Program-made: the position numbers and the translations under genes
Shown here: positions 42,690 through 52,182 of the stretch, piece by piece
Layout: each line of letters starts with the position of its first letter
Numbering within the stretch: the first letter of the stretch is position 1
The notes under the pieces: model-generated
Told to the model about the DNA's origin: nothing
Databases searched by the model: none
The model's input: only the letters and a program-made list of their open reading frames with translations
From: Bryobacterales bacterium KBS 96
GTDB lineage: Bacteria; Acidobacteriota; Terriglobia; Bryobacterales; Bryobacteraceae
Direction: 5' to 3'
Length of the DNA stretch: 64,000 nt
Assembly (NCBI GenBank): GCA_000381625.1
Contig: KB906767.1
Span: forward strand, 5,695,357 to 5,759,356

Positions 42690-43298
42690 TCAGGCCGTTC
42701 CCGAGTGCGGAGAAGGAACGCCGCCGTGCTCCGGCATTCGTAACCGTACCGGCACAAACGGGAACCGCTCGCCGCTTCCCATCGCTCCGCCGATCAGGGA
42801 GGCGACGCAACCGCACAGAATTCCGCCGAATATCACAAGGAACAGCGTCGAGGCTTCGCCCGCATTTAGTGCTGAGCTTGCCTGTGCTGTTGCCGCCGCA
42901 GTGTTCGTTGCAAGCGCCGGTGTCCGAAGAGCTGTAATCCATGTAGTTAGCACTCCGGAAAATAGCCACGCGGTAAACGTGAATGTCGCCATTGTGGTCA
43001 GACCCCATGTAACCGCGCCATGAATTCGGCCACTTCCGGACGTATTCGTGGACAAGCGGGCGGCTACCCAGGCGCCTGTAAATAAGGCGACGAATGCGGT
43101 AACGAAATACCAGATCTTTGCCCAGGTGTCAGTCCCACCAGGGCTCGACAAGGTGAAGCCGATGAATAGCCCGAAAGCGCTGAAGAGCAGCTCCATTGCA
43201 AGAGCTACGAACGTCCCGGCGAAAACGGCTGGCCATGAAATGCGTCTCCAAATAGCCGGTTGAGCCGGGGCAACATATTCCGAAGTTGTTTCTGTCAT
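42690..43298 (-). CDS. Predicted four-helix membrane protein
   Basis: A 202-residue protein with about four TM helices (ISWPAVFAGTFVALAMELLFSAFGLFIGF; WYFVTAFVALFTGAWVAARL; WGLTTMATFTFTAWLFSGVL; TLFLVIFGGILCGCVASLIGGAMG). The Gly/Ala-rich helix-helix pattern and the WPAVFAG start recall a TIGR04086-like or similar membrane family. The C-terminal tail is proline-rich and soluble. No motif indicates transport or enzyme activity. It is a single-gene unit. Confidence 0.8.
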   Translation of the reverse strand: MTETTSEYVAPAQPAIWRRISWPAVFAGTFVALAMELLFSAFGLFIGFTLSSPGGTDTWAKIWYFVTAFVALFTGAWVAARLSTNTSGSGRIHGAVTWGLTTMATFTFTAWLFSGVLTTWITALRTPALATNTAAATAQASSALNAGEASTLFLVIFGGILCGCVASLIGGAMGSGERFPFVPVRLRMPEHGGVPSPHSGTA

Positions 43299-43741
43299 AA
43301 AACCTCCAATCGTTTCAATGAGTCTGTATGGAATATATAACCGTGAGTCATCCTTTCTTCCTCTCCGATGTTACTTAGTTCAGATTGAATAATAAGTACG
43401 TGCCGCTGGCTATTCAAATACCAAATTGACCACTGCAGTCAGCGCCACGGCATCTAAGATAGATAAGTCCGCCTGAGCCAGCATAACTCTGCTAGAAGTT
43501 ATAAGAAGTACCTTTCCCCCACTATTGCCAGATAGTAAATGTGACAGGCCTGAAATCCGACCGGGCCATTTGATGACAGCCGTGAAGCCGCCGCCGATGG
43601 CTGCTCGTCGAAACCGGGGGAAGCTTGCTCCGTTGCGTCCGGATGGAAATAGTTTTTTTGGCGAGACATTAAGTAGAAAAGGCGAAAGTTGTAGGTCGCC
43701 CGTGGTGCTGGCCCAATATGTCGTGATACGATACTTTTGTA
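43299..43741. other. About 440 bases without a gene, AT-rich
   Basis: It separates the membrane protein gene (minus) from the MarR-ClC operon (plus). It is noticeably more AT-rich than its surroundings. The region immediately before the MarR start has TCGT-GAT-ACGA (43723-43733) and alternating TA-rich hexamers that may hold its promoter. No other feature was found. Confidence 0.4.
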
Positions 43742-44200
43742 GTGCAAAAAGCGCAAGTCACCCCCGAGGTCGACATCTCGGCAAAACAGTATCGCCTGCT
43801 CGCGGAATTTCGCTACCGAATTCGTGAGTTTCTGCATTTCAGTGAGCAATCTTCACGAGATCAGGGTATTGAGCCGCAGCAGCACCAGCTAATGCTGGCC
43901 ATTAAAGGGCTGCCGTCGGATGTTCGTCCTACAATCTCGGCGCTGGCTTCACGGTTATGTATCCGCCATCACAGTGCGGTGGAATTAATCAATCGCTTGG
44001 CGGATCGTGGCGCCGTCGTGCGCCGTACCCGCGAGGAGGATCGCCGCGAGGTTTTGGTGGAATTAACGCCGGAGGGGGAAGCCCTGTTGCAAAAGTTGTC
44101 TTTGCTGCACTGGCAGCAACTGGAGGCTTCCGGCCCGGAGCTGGCGCATGCTCTGGACAACGTCCTTCAGCGGGTAGATGAAGCGGAAGTGGGAGTTTAG
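43742..44200 (+). CDS. MarR-family transcriptional regulator
   Basis: A 152-residue winged-helix regulator, start GTG at 43742. The DNA-binding block is PTISALASRLCIRHHSAVELINRLADRGAVVRRTREEDRREVLVELTPEGEALL, with the wing RTREEDRREV. It begins with a basic and hydrophobic dimer helix (ISAKQYRLLAEFRYRIREFL). The ClC gene follows after 3 bases, so it almost certainly controls that gene and itself. The signal is unknown; MarR proteins often respond to organic acids or oxidants. Confidence 0.92.
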   Translation: MQKAQVTPEVDISAKQYRLLAEFRYRIREFLHFSEQSSRDQGIEPQQHQLMLAIKGLPSDVRPTISALASRLCIRHHSAVELINRLADRGAVVRRTREEDRREVLVELTPEGEALLQKLSLLHWQQLEASGPELAHALDNVLQRVDEAEVGV

Positions 44201-44203
44201 ATC

Positions 44204-46072
44204 ATGAATTCGGCTTCAGGGGCCGCCATTCCAAGCGAAGAAGAGACTAAGTCAAAACATCACGGGAAGAACCCGGCTGGTGAATTGGGTGACTTCACCA
44301 CGACGTGGCGGGTGGTTCCCATATGCGTCATGGCCTTTTTTATAGGACTGGTGGGCACGGCGTCCGCATGGGTTTTGCTCCGGTTGATCGGACTGGTCAC
44401 GAATCTGTTCTTTTATCAGCGCTGGGATTTCGCTATGACATCTCCGGCGCACAACCAGTTGGGTTGGCTGGTTATCCTTGCGCCGATTATCGGCGGCCTA
44501 ATCGTCGGCTTCATGGCGCGTTACGGCTCGGACAAGATACGCGGGCACGGCATTCCGGAAGCGATTGAATCCATACTGATGAGTGGCAGCCGAGTCGAGC
44601 CGAAGCTGGCTATTTTGAAGCCGATCTCGGCGGCTATCGCCATCGGCTCGGGCGGACCATTTGGCGCTGAAGGCCCCATCATCATGACCGGTGGAGCCTT
44701 CGGCTCGCTGATTGCGCAATTTTTCCATTTGACCAGCGCGGAACGAAAGACGCTGCTCGTCGCCGGCGCGTGCGCGGGCATGTCGGCGACGTTCGCGGCG
44801 CCCCTTTCATCGACACTGCTCGGCATTGAATTGCTGTTATTTGAGTGGAAGCCGCGCAGTGCCGTTCCCGTGGCCATTGCCGCGCTGACGGCCGGCGTTT
44901 GCCGGAGATATGTCCTTGGCATGGGTCCGTTGTTTCCAGTGCCGGCGCATGCGGCGTTTATCGGTGTCGATGGGGTGCTCGGGTGCGTGCTTGCGGGTAT
45001 TCTGGGCGCGATCGTGGCCGGCATTCTCTCACGCGCTATTTATGCGGTGGAGGACGGCTTTACGAAGCTTCCGATCCATTGGATGTGGTGGCCGGCCATG
45101 GGGGCCGTTGTCGTTGGCGTTGGCGGATATATCTTCCCGCCGGCCTTGGGCGTGGGTTATGACGTCATCGGGCGTCTGCTGCAGGGCAATGTCCCACTTT
45201 ATTTGATTGTCGGCGTCTTGTGTGTCAAGTCCGTCGTCTGGGTTGCGTCGCTCGGGTCCGGCACTTCGGGAGGCGTGCTGGCGCCCTTGCTGATGATGGG
45301 CGCCGCCCTGGGCGCCGTGGAATCGATGTTCCTGCCACAGTACGGCCTGGGCTTCTGGGAGCTTGTCAGCATGGGCGCCGTCCTATCGGGCACCATTGGA
45401 GCGCCGCTTACCGCCGCCGTATTCGCGGTGGAACTGACGCACGATATCAACATGGTGCTGCCGCTAACGGTCACGTGCTTCGTGGCCTACTTGGTTACGG
45501 TCTTAACAATGAAGCGGTCCATTTTGACCGAGAAGATCGCCCGCCGGGGTTATCACCTGAGCCGCGAATACGCGGTCGATCCGCTCGAGATCCTGTTCGT
45601 AAAGGAAGTGATGCGCACCAACCTTGTGGCGCTGCCCGCAACCGATACGCTTACCTCCGTGCGCGAATTGATGGTGCGCCGCAACGGCGCGCGCGGGCAG
45701 GACATTTATCCGGTGGTCGATAAAGACCGGCGCCTCGTCGGCGTCATTAACCGCGATCTGCTCCAGAAGGTGTTATCCGAATCATCTCCGGCGGAAATGA
45801 ATAGAACGGTGGCCGAGATTGCCAGCAAGTCGCCGGTGATCGCCTATCCGGAAGAACCGCTCCGCGTGGTGGTCTACCGGATGGTCGAAAGCGGATTGAC
45901 TCGATTCCCCGTCGTCGATCCGTGGGATCACCGCAAACTGCTGGGCATCATCTCGCTTGAGCACCTGTTACAGGCGCGCAGCCGCAATCTCACGGAAGAG
46001 CGCGCCCGCGAACGTGTCTTGCGTATCCGCTTCCCGCTCGGCGGGGAGTCGAAACAGAAATTGCCAGTCTAA
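44204..46072 (+). CDS. ClC-type chloride channel/antiporter with C-terminal CBS pair
   Basis: A 622-residue membrane protein. The ClC motifs are present: GSGGPFGAEGPI (near residue 150) keeps the gating Glu of the GxEGP signature, and GSGTSGGVLAP near 350 fits the GxFxP loop. Helices are continuous from VVPICVMAFFIGLVGTASAWVLL to about residue 430. After this come two CBS domains (about residues 455-590: VMRTNLVALPATDTLTSVRELMV and ASKSPVIAYPEEPLRVVVYRMVESGLTRFPVVD) that probably bind adenine nucleotides. It is coupled to MarR, which suggests inducible anion or acid-stress control. Confidence 0.93.
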   Translation: MNSASGAAIPSEEETKSKHHGKNPAGELGDFTTTWRVVPICVMAFFIGLVGTASAWVLLRLIGLVTNLFFYQRWDFAMTSPAHNQLGWLVILAPIIGGLIVGFMARYGSDKIRGHGIPEAIESILMSGSRVEPKLAILKPISAAIAIGSGGPFGAEGPIIMTGGAFGSLIAQFFHLTSAERKTLLVAGACAGMSATFAAPLSSTLLGIELLLFEWKPRSAVPVAIAALTAGVCRRYVLGMGPLFPVPAHAAFIGVDGVLGCVLAGILGAIVAGILSRAIYAVEDGFTKLPIHWMWWPAMGAVVVGVGGYIFPPALGVGYDVIGRLLQGNVPLYLIVGVLCVKSVVWVASLGSGTSGGVLAPLLMMGAALGAVESMFLPQYGLGFWELVSMGAVLSGTIGAPLTAAVFAVELTHDINMVLPLTVTCFVAYLVTVLTMKRSILTEKIARRGYHLSREYAVDPLEILFVKEVMRTNLVALPATDTLTSVRELMVRRNGARGQDIYPVVDKDRRLVGVINRDLLQKVLSESSPAEMNRTVAEIASKSPVIAYPEEPLRVVVYRMVESGLTRFPVVDPWDHRKLLGIISLEHLLQARSRNLTEERARERVLRIRFPLGGESKQKLPV

Positions 46073-46149
46073 TTGACTGAACGCCGATTTTGTATCATGA
46101 CGGATCGCCGGGGCAAACCCTCGAATCGTGCAGGGGCAGCTCCGGGACG

Positions 46150-49100
46150 CTACCGCGGGACGACCTGCACGACGAGTTCAACCGATCCATGGAAACCGAA
46201 TTTTCCGAGCGGCGCGCTCGGATCGGGCCGTTTCACGGTGTCGACTGTCTTGCCGTTAATCCCGACCGTTACGGAGGCATCGGCAATCGCGACCTGCAGA
46301 GTGAAATAGTCCTTCGATCCGAGCGAAATATCGATGCGCTTTTCCGCCGCCTTTCCGGCCGCGCCGATAACCCGCCGGCGAAGTTGCTTGTTATCGAGCG
46401 AATACTCGATGCGGCTGCCGTCCTTGTCGTCGACACTCCACTCCACCGGTGTAAATCTCGAAAACCCGAAGCGCTTTGAAACCTGCTTCAGAATCGCGAA
46501 CGTGAACGAGCCTTGATTGTGCCGCAGCCAGCTATCGCCCGATCCCTGGTGCGAGTACCACGCGCCGTCCGCCTTCCAATCCGGTGCATTTTCGAATGCG
46601 TCGATTCCCGTCGGCGAAGCTTTCTTGCTCGAGGCTAAGGTCCAATCGACAACCATCTCTTTTCCAGTAGCGACCGCCACCGTGCTGGTTTTTGCCGTAT
46701 ATCCATCCGCATTCGCCGTGACCTGGTAATCGCCTGGTTTCACGGATACGGATGAGCCGTTTTTCGCGTCGTGCGCGGCCGTGTCTCCAGCGCGGCGAAA
46801 GCTGATCCGCGCGTTTCCGGGATTGATTTCGAAACTCAGCGTGCCGGTCGCCGCCTTCGCCATTTGCACGCCCGCCACCTTGTTTATACCCGCTTGCCAC
46901 TCGCGAGTAATCCCCGTGTCCTCGTAGCCCGCCTTGTGAAGCGTGACGGCATGCCTGCCGGGAGCGACATCCGAACTGAAGTTACCGGCCGGATTGGTAA
47001 TGCCCGCGTGAACGCCGTCAATTATAACTTCCGCGCCCGCCGGAAGTCCGTCGAAAGCGAGTGTCGCTTTCTGAGGCATGGCCGTCAGATTGATTTGCAG
47101 TTGCTGCTGCTCGCCTTTCCTGATCTCCACCGTCTGCGCAGGTGAATCCTGATAGCCATCGCGAGACAGCTTGATGCTGTAAGTCTGCGGCGAGAGCACG
47201 ATCAAGCGGCTGCCGTCGGCGAGCGGCTTCCTCCACTGCTCTCCATTCACAAACACTTGTGCGTCGGGCACATTGGACTGGACCAGCAGCGTCCCTGTGT
47301 TTCGTTCCGCCCCAAGCTGAACGGATAAAACCGGAACGGGGGAAAGCGCGATATTCAAATGATTTTGCTGATTTCCGCTCTGGACGACAAAGTCGCTGGG
47401 GGCGCTCGAAACCAATGTCACGGGTAGGCCACTAGCCGGAATCGGCTGTAGACTCTGGCCCGACAGGTTTCCCTTCAGACCGGAACTCGCATACACGCGC
47501 GCGTTGCCGCCGAACGAGCTGACAACCGTTCCGCTGGTCTGCGACGATTGGATCGGACCCGTGATCGTAACCGCTTCTTTGGGCGTCACTGTGAACGGAA
47601 AACTGAATACTTCGCGTCCGTTATCCAAAATTTTCAAAGTGTGATCGCCGGGCGGCAAGCCGTCCTTCACGATATTGCCTTCCTGGAGATCCGCGGTGTC
47701 TTTGCCGTCGATCACAACCTTGCCGGCTTTCAGGTCCGACGTGATGCGGAGTTCCGGAAGCGCCGGCTGTAGCGTAAATTGCACGGTGATTGGACCGGAC
47801 GCGCCGGCGGGCACCGTGAAGCTCTGGACAGACCGCTGATAGCCGTCCGCGTCCGCTTCGGCCGAGTGTGCTCCCGGCGGAAGCGAGACGTCTCCGCCCG
47901 GTACGGGATGCCCGTCGACCAAATAACGAACGCCGTCCACATTGGCTGAAAACTTGACGGATGCGGCGGCTGCCGATACCGGCGCAGGCGTAGCGGCGCC
48001 GCTCGATTGATGCTTCACTATCACGTAAGAAGCGATCGCAATAACGACGACCGCGGCTGCCCCAAGGAGCAGCCAGGAGGATTTCTTTTTCGGGGCAGGC
48101 GGGGCGCCATGGCCGGAGGATCGAGTCTCCTCGGGTGGCGGCACGGGGGGCGCCGCATTCTTTGTTGGAGTGGGCGGTGGGGCAGCAGGCAGAGGAGATA
48201 CGCGTCCCGGCACCGCTGGAGCTTCGGTCTTGCCGGGGGCGGCAGGTTCCGGCGCGGCCGGTTGGCGGCTGGTCGAAAGCGGCTGTACAATCGTTTCCGC
48301 CGGCATGGGAGTTCCCTGCGCGGGAGAAAATAGAGCCGTTGCGTCTAAATCGGCCGGTTCAACCTTCTTGCGGGCTTCTCCCCGACGAGCGTCCACCGCG
48401 GCGCGAACGTTCCCGTAGAGTTGCGAGAGCCGGATCTCGTTGGGATATGCCGCGAGACCCTGTTCCAGCTTTGCACGCGCTCCCTCGAGATCTCCCGCCG
48501 CCTGCAGATCGCGCACCTCAGTGAGATAGCCGTCGACGATTTCACGGCGCCTATAGTCGTCGATGAGACTGGCGAGACTTTTGGCAACCGGATCGCTGCC
48601 CTCGACATCGAGCGCTTCCGCCACAACCGGTTCCGCCGCGCGCCAGTCCTGGCCAACCAAAGCGCGGGCATGCTCGACCAACGCCCCCACCAGTCCCGCG
48701 CGGACGGCGTGGTTCTTCTCATCGAGCCGCAGAGCCTGCCGCAATTTTTCAATGCCCGCCGCGCAATCCTTACCGGCGCAAAGCTGCTGGCCTTCTTCGA
48801 GCAGGGAGTGAGCTTCCCGGCTCTTCTTCTGGGCCAGTTCAGCCAACTTCTGCAAACGGGTGAGCTCGCCGTCCTCCGGAAATTCGCCGAGGGCCTGTTG
48901 TGCCGTGTCTCCGGCCCTGTCGTACTCGCCCGATGCCATCGACCGGTCTACCTTTTCGACCCACCGGGCCTTGGCCTCTTCGCGCGCCTGTTCCTCGCGC
49001 CGCCGGTCCAGGCGCTGGATTTCGAAATCGAGCCCTGGATACTGGCGGTAGATGTTGCGCAGAATGTCCCACTGGCTGCAGGCTTCGTTGAATTGGCCGC

Positions 49101-50952
49101 TCTCTTCGAAATGGCGCGCCCGCGCAATAATCGAATTCACCAGATCGCGGCGTTCCTTAATCAACTGCAAAGATTGCTGAAAGAGCGGCTCGTTCGGATA
49201 GCGCTCCTTGGCTTCCTTCAGGATGTTGAACTTGCGGTCCAGATCGGCTTCGGCTTCCACCCGCTGGTTGATTTCGGCGATGGCTGCGGATTTCTCCTGG
49301 CGCTGCGTCTCCTCCACCTCGATCTTCAGCGACTTGAACATGGGATCGCCCGGACGGCGGCTCAAGAATTCGTTGCAGATTTCAAGTGCCCGCTCGAAAT
49401 TGCGGTCCGCGAGCGCCTTCCGGCCTTCCGCGTAGCCGTTATGAATTGCATCGCGCTCCGAGCGGATCTGGTTGTAAAAGACCTGGTATTGAGCGTCGGT
49501 CTGCGGATTGGCGGAAAGCTGCCGCCCCAGATCGAGAACCTGTTCAAGCTTGCTCAGCGCGGTCGTGATCGCGCCGTTTTTATAAGACGAGAGGGCGGCT
49601 TCATATAACTTCTGCTTTTCCTCGCGGATCTTTGCGGCCTCTTCTTCCTTCCGGTCGACGTCGGCCAGGAACGACCGCGCATGCGTGTTTGAAGCGTCCA
49701 CTTTGAGAATTTCTTCGACTGCCTGGCGGGATTGGCTGAAGAGTTGATTCTCGAGGTGCTGTTGAGCGAGGCGGAACCAGTTATCGATTTGCCGGGCGCT
49801 CCGCTGCCGTTCAATCTGGCTCTTGATGGCAAGGGCATCGACGTTGCTCGGATCGATTTCGAGAACGTCCTGCACTTTCTGGAGAGCGAGCGGAAACTCG
49901 TCCTCGTCCATTCGGATGCGCGCGCTGTCGATCAGTTGCCGCACCGTTTTCGAGCGCTTCGCCTGCTCGATCTGGATGCGCAGCAGCGACATCTCGGGAT
50001 CGATGTTGCCTTCGGATTCGAGCTCGGTCAGGATCTCCAGCGCGAACTGGTAATCGCCCTCGCCGAAGGCTTTTTTCGTGCGCTCGATGCGCGGCTGGAT
50101 TTTCGTGCGGTCGAAGCGCTCGATGTGCTCGTTGCGAAGCGCCTTCCGCAACGTGTCGGCGAATTCGCGCGCGTTTGAAAAGCGATGATACGGCTGCTTC
50201 GCCATCGCTTTGTGTACCGTGCGGCTGACGAGCGCGTTCACGGACGGGCTGATTTCGGATGCGGGCGGAGGCACGTGTGTCCGGATCGCATCGACCACTT
50301 CGGCCTCGCTTTTGCGTGCAAACGGTTTGCGAAGAGTTAACGTCTCGTAGCAAACAACTCCAAGAGAAAAGATGTCGGACAGCGGAGTCGCCGGCTTCAT
50401 TTCGAGTTGTTCCGGCGCCATGTACTGCAGCGTTCCCTTGATTCCGGTCACGGTGCGCGCATCGGCCAGGTGGACGACTCCGAAGTCGATAATCTTTACC
50501 GTGTCGTCGTCCATCACGAAGATGTTGCTCGGCTTCAGATCGCGGTGCACCAATCCTTGATCGTGCGCGGCCTGCAGCCCGCGGCAAGCCTGGCTGATGA
50601 TTTCGACCGTGCGCTCCACCGTCAGGCGCTGGCTGGCTTCCTTGATTAATGTGTCCAGTGTTGCGCCCGGTAAAAGGGGCATCACAAAATACGGTTTTCG
50701 CTGCCCATTTTCGGTATATTCGCCGGTATCAAGAATATCGACGATATTGGGATGGCTCAGGCGGGCCAGAACCGTCCATTCCTTCTCAAACAACTCGACC
50801 GCAGCCGGATCGAAGTTGCCCCACATCGTCTTCAATGCAACAAAGCGCTTGGTTACCGTGTCATACGCTTTAAACACGACTCCCATGCCGCCTTGTCCGA
50901 TAGGCGCAGCTTGGATCTCGTATCGCCCACCGATCACCTGGGAACCCGTCAT
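46150..50952 (-). CDS. Large Ser/Thr protein kinase with coiled-coil/TPR mid-region and PEGA repeats
   Basis: A 1,600-residue protein, start MTGSQVIGGRYEI. Kinase domain about residues 10-270: GQGGMGVVFKA loop, Lys in VALKTM near 38, HRDLKPSNIF near 134, DFGVVHLAD near 154 and MAPEQLEM in the activation segment. A long helical, charged region with TPR-like repeats (about 280-900) follows, then a Pro-rich segment, one TM helix (SWLLLGAAAVVVIAIASYVIV, near 956-977) and an extracytoplasmic part with several PEGA-type beta repeats (LPELRITSDLKAGKVVIDG, GTLLVQSNVPDAQVFVNGEQWR, ATLAFDGLPAGAEVIIDG), and a C-terminal beta domain (about 1450-1600). The layout is an outside-sensing PEGA region linked to an inside kinase. 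It lies alone; the ClC gene is convergent. Confidence 0.93.
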   Translation of the reverse strand: MTGSQVIGGRYEIQAAPIGQGGMGVVFKAYDTVTKRFVALKTMWGNFDPAAVELFEKEWTVLARLSHPNIVDILDTGEYTENGQRKPYFVMPLLPGATLDTLIKEASQRLTVERTVEIISQACRGLQAAHDQGLVHRDLKPSNIFVMDDDTVKIIDFGVVHLADARTVTGIKGTLQYMAPEQLEMKPATPLSDIFSLGVVCYETLTLRKPFARKSEAEVVDAIRTHVPPPASEISPSVNALVSRTVHKAMAKQPYHRFSNAREFADTLRKALRNEHIERFDRTKIQPRIERTKKAFGEGDYQFALEILTELESEGNIDPEMSLLRIQIEQAKRSKTVRQLIDSARIRMDEDEFPLALQKVQDVLEIDPSNVDALAIKSQIERQRSARQIDNWFRLAQQHLENQLFSQSRQAVEEILKVDASNTHARSFLADVDRKEEEAAKIREEKQKLYEAALSSYKNGAITTALSKLEQVLDLGRQLSANPQTDAQYQVFYNQIRSERDAIHNGYAEGRKALADRNFERALEICNEFLSRRPGDPMFKSLKIEVEETQRQEKSAAIAEINQRVEAEADLDRKFNILKEAKERYPNEPLFQQSLQLIKERRDLVNSIIARARHFEESGQFNEACSQWDILRNIYRQYPGLDFEIQRLDRRREEQAREEAKARWVEKVDRSMASGEYDRAGDTAQQALGEFPEDGELTRLQKLAELAQKKSREAHSLLEEGQQLCAGKDCAAGIEKLRQALRLDEKNHAVRAGLVGALVEHARALVGQDWRAAEPVVAEALDVEGSDPVAKSLASLIDDYRRREIVDGYLTEVRDLQAAGDLEGARAKLEQGLAAYPNEIRLSQLYGNVRAAVDARRGEARKKVEPADLDATALFSPAQGTPMPAETIVQPLSTSRQPAAPEPAAPGKTEAPAVPGRVSPLPAAPPPTPTKNAAPPVPPPEETRSSGHGAPPAPKKKSSWLLLGAAAVVVIAIASYVIVKHQSSGAATPAPVSAAAASVKFSANVDGVRYLVDGHPVPGGDVSLPPGAHSAEADADGYQRSVQSFTVPAGASGPITVQFTLQPALPELRITSDLKAGKVVIDGKDTADLQEGNIVKDGLPPGDHTLKILDNGREVFSFPFTVTPKEAVTITGPIQSSQTSGTVVSSFGGNARVYASSGLKGNLSGQSLQPIPASGLPVTLVSSAPSDFVVQSGNQQNHLNIALSPVPVLSVQLGAERNTGTLLVQSNVPDAQVFVNGEQWRKPLADGSRLIVLSPQTYSIKLSRDGYQDSPAQTVEIRKGEQQQLQINLTAMPQKATLAFDGLPAGAEVIIDGVHAGITNPAGNFSSDVAPGRHAVTLHKAGYEDTGITREWQAGINKVAGVQMAKAATGTLSFEINPGNARISFRRAGDTAAHDAKNGSSVSVKPGDYQVTANADGYTAKTSTVAVATGKEMVVDWTLASSKKASPTGIDAFENAPDWKADGAWYSHQGSGDSWLRHNQGSFTFAILKQVSKRFGFSRFTPVEWSVDDKDGSRIEYSLDNKQLRRRVIGAAGKAAEKRIDISLGSKDYFTLQVAIADASVTVGINGKTVDTVKRPDPSAPLGKFGFHGSVELVVQVVPR

Positions 50953-51207
50953 AACTGGAGTGGACTTTCAGCATATCAGCACTCACAACTGATTAGGATT
51001 AAGGTCGGGAAATTCTTTATTTGCAATGCCTGCGACGAATTCTTCGCCTCATAAGCGGGTGAGTTAGGCGCGCGTTGCCTCCCCCCTTATAAGTCGAGGT
51101 TCGGTGCGGAAGACGATGCCCGTGTGGGCTGCACCAGCGAACAAGGCCGCGTGTCAATGGGAGCGGCATTTTACGCGCATGATCCGCAAACTATATAGTT
51201 GAAGCGC

Positions 51208-51762
51208 ATGGTCATCGCTGAAACGGAGCGATTGATTCTAAGGCATTGGCTTCCCTCTGACCGGGAGCCGTTTTCTGAGCTGAATGCGGACTCACGTGTT
51301 ATGGAGTTCATGCCTGGCCTTCTCGCACGCGAGCAAAGTGACGCGCTCGCGGATCGGATCGAAGGCCATTTCCGACAACACGGCTTCGGACTTTGCGCTG
51401 TGGAACTGCGTCGTAACCACTCTTTCATCGGATTCATCGGGCTCAATATTCCGTCATTCGAGGCGCACTTCACACCTTGCGTGGAAATCGGATGGAGACT
51501 ATCGGCCGATTGCTGGGGGCAGGGATTTGCGACAGAAGGCGCCCGTGCAATAATCCACTACGTATCCGAATGTATAGCGCTCAATGCCCTGGTTTCCTTC
51601 ACGGTTCCCGCGAATATCAGATCCCGACGAGTCATGAAGAAGCTTGGCATGACTCACAGTCCGAGTGACGATTTCGATCACCCCTCGTTGCCGGGGGATC
51701 ACCCGCTGCGGAAGCACCTGCTATATCGGATGTCGCTCAAAGGGAGACCGGGCGAGCAGTAA
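51208..51762 (+). CDS. GNAT-family N-acetyltransferase (RimJ/RimL-like)
   Basis: A 184-residue protein; start ATG 51208 (MVIAETERLILRHWLPSDREPF), with a TTG at 51199 as an alternative. GNAT blocks are ERLILRHWLPSD, FIGFIGLNIPSF, CVEIGWRLSADCWGQGFATEGARAIIHY (acetyl-CoA loop: W-G-Q-G-F-A-T-E-G) and FTVPANIRSRRVMKKLGM. The family acetylates N-termini of ribosomal proteins, amino groups of antibiotics and other small molecules; the substrate here is unknown. Confidence 0.92.
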   Translation: MVIAETERLILRHWLPSDREPFSELNADSRVMEFMPGLLAREQSDALADRIEGHFRQHGFGLCAVELRRNHSFIGFIGLNIPSFEAHFTPCVEIGWRLSADCWGQGFATEGARAIIHYVSECIALNALVSFTVPANIRSRRVMKKLGMTHSPSDDFDHPSLPGDHPLRKHLLYRMSLKGRPGEQ

Positions 51763-51938
51763 GGAAGAAAATTACCGAAGCCCTCTCCCGAGAGTTGGGG
51801 CTCACGGCTGGCGTGATGCCGAGTCTGACGGGTGTTAAACATAATTAACGTAATCTTAAGGACATATTCACCCGCCGGCTGCGATCCTGAGTACCAAGAG
51901 CGTAGGCTCGTTATCAACTTAGGAGATATCTCGTAAAA

Positions 51939-52100
51939 ATGAAAAAAGCGATGATCGCAATGCTGGCGTTCTCTTTCCTGGCCGGCACCACCGTGTTTGC
52001 ACAGGATGCAGCACCGACGACGAAAACGAAGAAAGCGAAGAAGCACCACAAGAAAGACAAGAAGAACGCTTCGACCGAAGCTCCGAAGCCCGGCAAGTAA
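51939..52100 (+). CDS. Small secreted Lys-rich peptide
   Basis: A 53-residue protein with an AGGAGAT ribosome site (51921-51927) 11 bases before ATG 51939. The signal peptide (MKKAMIAMLAFSFLAGTTVFAQ) is followed by a mature part of about 31 residues, mostly Lys/Thr/His (TTKTKKAKKHHKKDKKN) with a Pro-rich end. It ends just before a strong intrinsic terminator, so it is a clean one-gene transcript. The family is unknown to me. It may bind nucleic acid, polyanions or metals in the envelope, which is speculation. Confidence 0.8.
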   Translation: MKKAMIAMLAFSFLAGTTVFAQDAAPTTKTKKAKKHHKKDKKNASTEAPKPGK

Positions 52101-52123
52101 GCCGATTTCCGGATAAAGGTTTT

Positions 52124-52168
52124 AAAACGGCATTCGCGCGGCTTACGGCGGATGCCGTTTTGTTTTTT
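52124..52168 (+). terminator. Intrinsic terminator after the small peptide gene
   Basis: AAAACGGCAT (52124-52133) pairs with ATGCCGTTTT (52152-52161), followed by G and TTTTTT. It sits 24 bases after the stop codon and 15 bases before the stop of the convergent DUF2905 gene, so it may serve both. Confidence 0.9.
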
Positions 52169-52182
52169 CCGCATGACCGCAA

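Noticed and set aside
48421-49608. Long plus-strand frame opposite the kinase middle region
   Set aside because: It is a shadow of the helical charged region; composition is explained by the coding strand.
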